In this document: positions 1 through 4,481 of the stretch, in pieces
Numbering within the stretch: the first letter of the stretch is position 1
Layout: every line of letters begins with the position of its first letter
Origin: Bacteroidales bacterium
Lineage (GTDB): Bacteria > Bacteroidota > Bacteroidia > Bacteroidales > GCA-2748055
DNA length: 5,095 nucleotides
Reading direction: 5' to 3'
Assembly: GCA_029934875.1 (NCBI GenBank)
Contig: JAOZLK010000379.1
Span: forward strand, 1 to 5,095
Program-made: the position numbers and the translations under genes
The notes under the pieces: model-generated
Seen by the model: the letters and a program-made list of their open reading frames with translations, nothing else
The model's database searches: none
Told to the model about the DNA's origin: nothing

Positions 1-451
1 GCTGATCTTCAATGTGAAACATCTTGGGAACAGAGGGTCCGTATACATCAGCATCAATCAATCCAACCTTAAAACCTTTCTGCCCCAGGGCCACAGCAAG
101 ATTGGCCGCTATGGTTGACTTTCCAACACCACCTTTGCCGGAGGCTACAGCCACAATGTTCTTAACTCCCGGGAGAACTTCACGGGGCGGCGGAGCTTCG
201 GGAACCATCACCTGGACATGAGCCGGATTCAGGGTTCCCTCTCCAAAGGTGTGATTAATGGCTTTCACACAAGCCTTTTTGATGGACTGAATAAAGGGAT
301 CGTTGGCACGACTAAATTGCAGTGAAAGCCAGAGTTCATCCTCCCGGTAAACCAGCTCTTGCACCATGCCCATTGCCAGGATTCCCTCCTTGGTCTCAGG
401 GTGCCTGATGGCCGCAAGTGCCGCCATTATCTTCTCTTGTTCTATCTTCAT
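1..451 (-). CDS. mrp: Mrp/ApbC-family Fe-S cluster carrier P-loop ATPase (3' end beyond window)
   Basis: This is the N-terminal 150 codons of a Mrp/ApbC (NBP35-like) protein, a cytosolic dimeric ATPase that holds and delivers [4Fe-4S] clusters to apo-proteins. Residues about 4-80 form a MIP18/DUF59-type domain (for example AIRHPETKEGILAMGMV, residues 14-30), followed by a Pro-rich linker (85-94). The ATPase core begins with the deviant Walker A SGKGGVGKST at 104-113, with the signature Lys106 and the P-loop Lys111, then the switch-like DADVYGPS at 133-140. The CxxC cluster-binding motif of the family would lie beyond the left edge and cannot be checked. Full-length members are usually about 350-370 residues, so less than half is present. 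The ATG at 449-451 is chosen because the protein then begins like other Mrp proteins. It lies 50 bases after the alkyltransferase-like gene and has its own -7 element, so it may be transcribed separately. Family call is near certain; the exact client proteins are unknown. Confidence 0.96.
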   Translation of the reverse strand, partial: MKIEQEKIMAALAAIRHPETKEGILAMGMVQELVYREDELWLSLQFSRANDPFIQSIKKACVKAINHTFGEGTLNPAHVQVMVPEAPPPREVLPGVKNIVAVASGKGGVGKSTIAANLAVALGQKGFKVGLIDADVYGPSVPKMFHIEDQ

Positions 452-471
452 ACTGCTTCTTAATAGGAGCA

Positions 472-479
472 CAAAGATA
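472..479 (-). promoter_or_regulatory. Putative Bacteroidetes -7 promoter element for mrp
   Basis: On the minus strand this reads TATCTTTG, an exact match to the TAnnTTTG -7 consensus of Bacteroidetes primary-sigma promoters. It lies in the 50-base gap between the alkyltransferase-like gene and mrp, 20 bases before the mrp ATG, which would give a leader of roughly 15-20 bases. No TTTG -33 element is visible at the expected 19-20 base spacing, so it is only half a promoter by sequence. The motif has six fixed bases and can occur by chance; position and orientation are what make it credible. Confidence 0.5.
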
Positions 480-501
480 GCTATTTTTTATTTAGATTAA
501 G

Positions 502-840
502 TTATAATAAGCCCAACTCACGAACCGGATCCCAGAATAAGTCCTCGAAGTTTACAATGCGGTTTTCGACCACAAGGGCCCCTTCATTTTCAAGTAACTC
601 CTGCATAATATTTTTTCCCTGAAAATGGTGTTTCCCCGTAAGGAGGCCCTTCCGGTTCACCACCCTGTGGGCCGGAATGAACTCGGGGTGGGTGTGGCTC
701 TGATTCATGGCCCATCCCACCATCCTGGCCGCACCCGGGGAACCCAGGTAGGCTGCTATGGCTCCATAGGTGCTTACCCTTCCGGGAGGGATCTGCAATA
801 CCACCTGGTAGACACGCTCAAAAAATCCTGTGTCACTCAT
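502..840 (-). CDS. Alkyltransferase-like protein (ATL; MGMT family without the active-site Cys)
   Basis: A 112-residue protein of the O6-alkylguanine-DNA alkyltransferase (MGMT/Ogt) DNA-binding domain family. The fold signature PPGRVSTYGAIA is at 18-29, with the nucleotide-flipping Tyr at 25; the helix-turn-helix with its Arg finger (AARMVGWAM, Arg39) follows. The active-site motif normally PCHRV reads PAHRV at 56-60, so the alkyl-accepting Cys is Ala57. That makes it an ATL: such proteins (Atl1 of fission yeast, E. coli YbaZ with Trp, Thermus TTHA1564 with Ala) bind O6-alkylguanine tightly without removing the alkyl group and hand the lesion to nucleotide excision repair. Length matches small single-domain ATLs; the N-terminal domain of full MGMTs is absent. 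A GL-T/G-K-H segment and LL..EG helix (65-87) continue the family pattern. Its ATG overlaps the trmB stop by 8 bases, implying translational coupling. Family assignment is secure; the repair role is inferred from homologues. Confidence 0.93.
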   Translation of the reverse strand: MSDTGFFERVYQVVLQIPPGRVSTYGAIAAYLGSPGAARMVGWAMNQSHTHPEFIPAHRVVNRKGLLTGKHHFQGKNIMQELLENEGALVVENRIVNFEDLFWDPVRELGLL

Positions 841-1534
841 GAGGCAAGGCCTTTATTTTTTTTCCGGATGGCAGGCGAAAGCGTATGTATTTGATCTTTA
901 TTCCTTCCGCCCTGAACTGCTTTTCATAGAAGGTTCTTATGCTAACGGTCTCATCGCTCCGGCCGGTCTGGTCAAGGTCATCTGTGCACCAGTCGATCTC
1001 CAGCATATTTAACTTTGCAAGCTCCCTGGTATATTCATATAGCGCCAGGTTGTCGGTTTTCAGATTTACGAAGCCCCCATCCTTTAAAAAGTGCCTGTAA
1101 TAATTGAGGAAGGTATCCCCGGTAAGTCTCTTTTTCTGACGCCGTTTCTTGTCCTGGGGATCGGGAAAAGTAACCCAGATCTCATCAATTTCGTCCCTGC
1201 CAAAGAAAGAGCTAATAAAATCGATACGGGTTCTCAGGAAAGCTACGTTATCCAGGCCCTCCTCATGAGCGGTTTTAGCTCCCTTCCAGATCCGGGCTCC
1301 CTTGATATCAAGTCCCATGAAATTTTTTTCCGGGTAAAGCCTGGCCAGTCCGACCGTATACTCGCCTTTCCCGCAGCCAAGTTCCAGTACAAGTGGCCGA
1401 TCGTTCCCAAAAAGCTCTTGTTTCCACTTTCCCTTGAGTTGATAATCGCGCTGATATCCTTCCTCAAAGGCCGGCTGGATCACCCTGTGAAGACTTTCCA
1501 GTTCGCGGAACCTTTTTAATTTGTCCTTTCCCAA
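833..1534 (-). CDS. trmB: tRNA (guanine-N7-)-methyltransferase TrmB
   Basis: A 233-residue cytosolic methyltransferase that makes 7-methylguanosine at position 46 in the variable loop of tRNAs, using S-adenosylmethionine. SAM motif I ELGCGKGEYT is at 51-60; the acidic residue after strand 2 is Asp76 (GLDIKGARIW). The TrmB hallmark PDPQDKKRRQKKRL is at 125-137 or so, the usual PDPWPKKRH region in a form with Gln-Asp in place of Trp-Pro. LKTDN (158-162) and the C-terminal TVSIRTFYEKQF (196-207) complete the catalytic and tRNA-binding set. The start is TTG (1532-1534): the protein then begins MGKDKLKRF, the usual TrmB N-terminus. There is no in-frame ATG nearby, since the next Met is residue 73 inside the Rossmann fold, and an in-frame TAA lies at 1547-1549. 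The TTG comes one base after the gldH stop, and the 3' end overlaps the next gene by 8 bases, so expression probably depends on translational coupling. Length is normal for the family. Confidence 0.96.
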   Translation of the reverse strand: MGKDKLKRFRELESLHRVIQPAFEEGYQRDYQLKGKWKQELFGNDRPLVLELGCGKGEYTVGLARLYPEKNFMGLDIKGARIWKGAKTAHEEGLDNVAFLRTRIDFISSFFGRDEIDEIWVTFPDPQDKKRRQKKRLTGDTFLNYYRHFLKDGGFVNLKTDNLALYEYTRELAKLNMLEIDWCTDDLDQTGRSDETVSIRTFYEKQFRAEGIKIKYIRFRLPSGKKIKALPHE

Positions 1535-1535
1535 T

Positions 1536-2006
1536 CTACTCGGGTATTATTCGTTCAATCCGAACCCCCACATCGCTTACCGGAAGTTCGGCCTTTCGCA
1601 TGGCCTGTTCAATGGAGAAATTATAATGGCCGGGTAGCCCGAAACGGGTCCGCGATTTATAAAGTAGTCGCAGCTCTCTCAGGTGACCCGTACCTATTCC
1701 TGTCCATTTTCCTTCAGGAGTGGCAAGGACCAGGTTAAGCGTATCCCTCCTGAATTGTCCATTGGGGCCTTTCACATTCACAAACATATAGAGATTGCTC
1801 ATGGGATAATCGGTCGAGTGCCGTACCTGGATAAAAATGTTATTTAGCGATAAAGTGTCGGTGATATCAAACTCAAATACAGCAACATCGTTCCATTTCC
1901 AGCTCCCGTTTTCCAGGGATACATATTGGTCGTAAACCATTTCCTTATCACATGAGGTGAGCAGGAGAAGGGAAATTAAAAGGAAGGGGAAGCTCCTTTG
2001 GATCAT
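1536..2006 (-). CDS. gldH: Gliding motility lipoprotein GldH
   Basis: A 156-residue predicted lipoprotein. A short N-terminus (MIQRS) is followed by a hydrophobic core (residues 6-16) and the lipobox LTSC ending at Cys19, so signal peptidase II cleavage and lipid attachment are expected. The mature part is one beta-rich domain with the GldH pattern: YDQYVSLENGSWKWND (25-40), FEFDITDT (44-51), RHSTDYPMSNLYMFV (62-76), the GPNGQFRRDTLNLVLA segment (80-95), GKWTGIGTGHLRE (99-111) and a C-terminal GHYNFSIEQAMR (126-137). GldH is needed for gliding in Flavobacterium johnsoniae and is associated with the type IX secretion/motility machinery. It also occurs in non-gliding Bacteroidales, so the gene does not prove motility. 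Its ATG overlaps the ricT stop by 4 bases (ATGA), and trmB begins one base after its TAG. The holB-ricT-gldH order is, from memory, common in Bacteroidales. Family call is confident from pattern and context; the biochemical role remains poorly defined. Confidence 0.9.
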   Translation of the reverse strand: MIQRSFPFLLISLLLLTSCDKEMVYDQYVSLENGSWKWNDVAVFEFDITDTLSLNNIFIQVRHSTDYPMSNLYMFVNVKGPNGQFRRDTLNLVLATPEGKWTGIGTGHLRELRLLYKSRTRFGLPGHYNFSIEQAMRKAELPVSDVGVRIERIIPE

Positions 2007-3154
2007 GATTTATTCTGTTGGTTGCGCGGAGGACGGCGCTTTTTCTTTTTCTTCCTGGTCCGGCTGTTTTCAAAGCGGGTAAGGCTCTCTTCTCCGGCAC
2101 CATCGGTATAATCCAGTTTTTTCTCCTCCTTCAGAGCACTGGATTCGATCAGTTCGTCAGGTAGTTTTCCATCACGGTTCATTTCCATGATCTCGGTAGC
2201 CCTCTCCACCGGAACCGGCACAAGTGCCTGCCCCCCTCCGCCTTCATATCCGTACCACATAATTCCACGGTAAACATCGGTCTTTAAAAGGTTTGCATTT
2301 CCGGTCACAGTTCTCAAGGGAATACCAGCTTTAGGAAAGCTTCGGCGCGCATCTTCATATCCGGCCAGTTCATAGTTGAGGCAACACTTCAGCTTTCCAC
2401 ACTGCCCGGCCAGTTTCTGTGGATTCAAAGCCACCTCCTGCACCCTTGCCGCATGGGTACTTACTGAAATGAAAGAGGTCACAAAGGTTGAGCAACACAG
2501 TTCCCGGCCGCAGGTACCAATACCTCCGATTTTTCCGGCTTCCTGGCGGGCTCCGATTTGTCTCATTTCAATCCGGATTCTGAATGCCTCGGCCAGCACC
2601 TTGATTAATTGCCGAAAATCGACTCGCTCATCGGCTATGTAGTAGAAAATTGCCTTGGTATTATCGCCCTGGTACTCCACATCACCAATCTTCATGTTCA
2701 AACCCAGGTCATTTGACATCTGCCGGCTGCGAAGCATGGTATCCTTCTCTTTGGAAATGGCCTCTTTCCAATTATCAATATCAACTTCCTTAGCTTTCCT
2801 GTAAACCTTCTTAAGCTCTTCCTGCTTGGCATTCCTGGTTTTTGCCCGTTGTCTTTCCACAATCTCACCGGCCAGGGTAACTATTCCTATATCATGGCCC
2901 GGAGATGCTTCAACTGCAATAATATCACCCCTTTTCAGGCGAAGTTCATTTACATTTCTGTAAAATCCCTTCCGGGTATTTTTAAACCTGACCTCCACCA
3001 CCTCGGGAATATCGCTGCCAGAGACCTCTCGCAACCAGTCATATGAATCCAGCTTGCTGCAGGAACTAAAATACAATTCAAGCGCTTCCGAATTCTCACC
3101 AGATATCTCCGATTGTTTTGCGCTGCAACAACCTCTTGCCTTCAGGCTTTCCAT
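2003..3154 (-). CDS. ricT: PSP1-domain protein, RicT/YaaT family (Fe-S regulatory protein)
   Basis: A 383-residue PSP1-superfamily protein related to Bacillus RicT (YaaT). In Bacillus, RicT with RicA and RicF forms a complex carrying two [4Fe-4S] clusters that affects RNA processing through RNase Y, sporulation and competence. The PSP1 N-terminal part is clear at 51-98 (VVEVRFKNTRKGFY, GDIIAVEASPGHDIG). A charged helical stretch follows (about 100-145), then the core with two cysteine motifs, CGRELCC at 215-221 and CGKLKCC at 252-258, matching the family's cluster ligands. A Cys-Cys pair (9-10) and Cys32 are extra. The C-terminus is a very basic tail (about 365-383, RTRKKKKKRRPPRN), plausibly RNA- or membrane-binding. 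The ATG at 3152-3154 lies 41 bases after holB and 4 bases from a -7 element, so the transcript may be leaderless; an in-frame TTG at 3176-3178 is a less likely start. No RicA or RicF gene is in the window, so the partners here are unknown. Confidence 0.93.
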   Translation of the reverse strand: MESLKARGCCSAKQSEISGENSEALELYFSSCSKLDSYDWLREVSGSDIPEVVEVRFKNTRKGFYRNVNELRLKRGDIIAVEASPGHDIGIVTLAGEIVERQRAKTRNAKQEELKKVYRKAKEVDIDNWKEAISKEKDTMLRSRQMSNDLGLNMKIGDVEYQGDNTKAIFYYIADERVDFRQLIKVLAEAFRIRIEMRQIGARQEAGKIGGIGTCGRELCCSTFVTSFISVSTHAARVQEVALNPQKLAGQCGKLKCCLNYELAGYEDARRSFPKAGIPLRTVTGNANLLKTDVYRGIMWYGYEGGGGQALVPVPVERATEIMEMNRDGKLPDELIESSALKEEKKLDYTDGAGEESLTRFENSRTRKKKKKRRPPRNQQNKS

Positions 3155-3158
3155 GATG

Positions 3159-3189
3159 CAAAAATAGGGATTCGCAATTCTAAAACAAA
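3159..3189 (-). promoter_or_regulatory. Full Bacteroidetes-type promoter (TTTG-N19-TAnnTTTG) before ricT
   Basis: On the minus strand a TTTG (3189-3186) is followed by exactly 19 bases and then TATTTTTG (3166-3159). This matches both halves and the spacing of the Bacteroidetes -33/-7 promoter consensus. It fills most of the 41-base holB-ricT gap. Only 4 bases separate the -7 element from the ricT ATG, so the predicted transcript would begin at or within a few bases of the start codon. It would drive the ricT-gldH-trmB-atl cluster independently of holB. Confidence 0.65.
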
Positions 3190-3195
3190 ACTACC

Positions 3196-4341
3196 CTATT
3201 CGGATACTTTGGCTTTCTGCATTAATAGGCGAATCACCTTGATAGAGAGGTCCATAAAAATAATCTTCGGACTCCCGTTTGCCTCAATGTGGTTTGCAGC
3301 CAGGGAAAAGGCCTCCGCAAGTTCATGAATATTCCCCTCATGGATGAAGGGACTGAACTTCTCGGAAAACCCGGCCTCCTTTCTTGACATAAAGTTAAGT
3401 GCGGCTTGCTTCATATGGAGCATAAAATTCTCCCTCAACAGGCGGAGCGAATAATCCAGCAATTGTTTCTGGCGCTCCCTTCCGGTCCCAGCCACCGCTT
3501 CTACCCAGCCATTAATTTCAATGATATCCCTGGCATAGGCCAGGCGCATCATGCGGGTAAACTGCTCAAAATATGTGAGTTCCTGCTCATCTTTTCGCAG
3601 GGTGGTAAGGGCTACATTGAAGTTGCCATTGGCCCTTCTCACAGCATCCTCCAGCAAATCAGGGTCGCCTCCCTCTATGTTCATCAGGCCTTCGCGAAGC
3701 AGGTTCTCCTCAAGGGGTGGAACATGAACAAGCTGTGTCCTGCTGAGGATGGTGGCTAGGATTCTTTCCGTGCTTTCAGATACCATCACTATTAAAGTCT
3801 TCTCCGGTGGCTCTTCAAGCAGCTTCAGTAGTTTATTAGCCGTCTGCTGGTTCATCCGTTCAGGGAGCCAGATCAACACCATTCTGTACTCCGATTCGTA
3901 GGGTTTAAAGCCCAGCTTTTTAATAAGGGATTCGCTCTCCCTTACATTGATAATTCCTTGCTTATTCTCGGCTCCGGCAGCTTCATACCATTGATTTTCT
4001 GAAAGATATGGATTATCCAGAAAGGCAGACCTCCACTCTTCCAGGAAAAGTTCGGTGATGGGGTCTTTGCTCACCTTCTGCGTGGTCAGCACAGGTACAA
4101 CAAAATGAAGGTCGGGATGTACAAGCTTACTAAATTTAACACAGGAGGGGCATACACCACAGGAATCGTGTTCCTGCCGATTGCCACATGCCAGGTATTG
4201 AGCCATGGCCAGTGCCAGGCTCCGTTTTCCGGTTCCCGGAGGGCCAAACAGCATCAGGGCGTGGGGGACACGGTCCTCATCTACCATGTTTCGAAGCCTG
4301 TTCTTGACCTCCTGCTGACCTATTATCTCGGTGAATAGCAT
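3196..4341 (-). CDS. holB: DNA polymerase III delta-prime subunit (clamp loader)
   Basis: A 381-residue AAA+ protein of the replicative clamp loader, which opens the beta sliding clamp and places it on primed DNA together with DnaX and delta. It begins with the typical LFTEIIGQQEVKNRL (2-16), then RVPHALMLFGPPGTGKRS (24-41) with a P-loop whose usual Ser/Thr after Lys39 is Arg40. A zinc-binding set Cys52, Cys61, Cys64, Cys67 follows, then HPDLHFV (75-81). The Walker B region MVLIWLPERMN (154-164) lacks the acidic residues needed for hydrolysis. ANKLLKLLEEPPE (168-180) and the SRT motif (200-202), which supplies an Arg finger to a neighbouring DnaX subunit, are intact. This is the expected picture of a delta-prime that does not hydrolyse ATP. 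Length is close to the family's 330-380 residues. The DnaX gamma/tau alternative is disfavoured by the degenerate Walker B. It stands first in the minus-strand series, divergent from pgk, with 41 bases before ricT. Confidence 0.93.
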   Translation of the reverse strand: MLFTEIIGQQEVKNRLRNMVDEDRVPHALMLFGPPGTGKRSLALAMAQYLACGNRQEHDSCGVCPSCVKFSKLVHPDLHFVVPVLTTQKVSKDPITELFLEEWRSAFLDNPYLSENQWYEAAGAENKQGIINVRESESLIKKLGFKPYESEYRMVLIWLPERMNQQTANKLLKLLEEPPEKTLIVMVSESTERILATILSRTQLVHVPPLEENLLREGLMNIEGGDPDLLEDAVRRANGNFNVALTTLRKDEQELTYFEQFTRMMRLAYARDIIEINGWVEAVAGTGRERQKQLLDYSLRLLRENFMLHMKQAALNFMSRKEAGFSEKFSPFIHEGNIHELAEAFSLAANHIEANGSPKIIFMDLSIKVIRLLMQKAKVSE

Positions 4342-4350
4342 GTGTTTTCG

Positions 4351-4364
4351 AAAATGTAAATGTA
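4351..4364 (-). promoter_or_regulatory. Weak -7-like elements for holB
   Basis: On the minus strand the tandem repeat yields two overlapping near-matches to TAnnTTTG: TACATTTA (4364-4357) and TACATTTT (4358-4351), each differing only at the last base. They lie about 10-16 bases before the holB ATG. No TTTG is found at the matching -33 spacing, so this is a weak candidate and holB may use another start site in the 140-base gap. Confidence 0.25.
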
Positions 4365-4428
4365 GCTAAAAAACTGCGTGCTCCCTCAACTTTTAGTAGC
4401 TGAAAGCAACGAACTGAATTTTCTTTTT

Positions 4429-4436
4429 TACCTTTG
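4429..4436 (+). promoter_or_regulatory. Putative Bacteroidetes -7 promoter element for pgk
   Basis: TACCTTTG matches the TAnnTTTG consensus exactly and points toward pgk. The predicted transcript would start near 4440 and carry an AT-rich leader of about 40 bases, normal for a highly expressed Bacteroidetes glycolytic gene. The expected -33 TTTG is not recognisable at 19-20 bases upstream (the sequence there is GCAA), so the call rests on the -7 element and its placement. Confidence 0.55.
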
Positions 4437-4481
4437 GGATTCCTAACTGGAACTAAGATTTTTTACTTAATTTTTATTCAT

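Larger units (their letters stand above)
4342..4481. other. Divergent intergenic region between holB and pgk
   Basis: This 140-base AT-rich gap separates two diverging genes and must hold both promoters. Next to holB there is a perfect 10-base palindrome TTTTCGAAAA (4345-4354) and a tandem 6-mer AATGTA at 4353-4358 and 4359-4364. A second short direct repeat, GTAGCT, occurs at 4362-4367 and 4396-4401, and CTAAAA (4366-4371) is an inverted match to TTTTAG (4391-4396). On the pgk side the last 40 bases are T- and A-rich with no G-rich Shine-Dalgarno. No small ORF, RNA gene or terminator-like hairpin with a T-run is evident. The short repeats may be chance. Confidence 0.7.

Noticed and set aside
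24..221. 65-codon plus-strand ORF opposite mrp
   Set aside because: It lies antisense to the Walker A region of mrp, its sequence resembles no family, and the minus-strand gene fully explains the stretch.
481..501. Possible terminator after the alkyltransferase-like gene
   Set aside because: The stretch is AT-rich but has no GC stem that could form a hairpin before a T-run, so no intrinsic terminator is called.
625..1012. Plus-strand ORFs opposite the alkyltransferase-like gene and trmB
   Set aside because: They are antisense to strongly conserved coding sequence on the minus strand and show no domain-like pattern.
1091..1519. 142-codon plus-strand ORF opposite trmB
   Set aside because: Long for a shadow ORF, but it lies wholly inside trmB, whose SAM and PDPxxKK motifs are intact; its translation has no recognisable motif.
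1781..1788. TATGTTTG on the minus strand, an exact TAnnTTTG match inside gldH
   Set aside because: It encodes conserved GldH residues (the YMFVN region), is far from any downstream start, and one such match per strand is expected by chance in a window this size.
2034..2058. A-rich tract on the minus strand near the end of ricT as a possible frameshift slippage site
   Set aside because: The tract is interrupted by G at regular positions (AAG AAA AAG AAA AAG), the frame stays open to a stop that overlaps gldH by 4 bases, and a Lys/Arg tail is plausible for this protein.
3406..3759. 117-codon plus-strand ORF opposite holB
   Set aside because: Antisense to the C-terminal half of holB, with no family resemblance and no promoter-like sequence before it.
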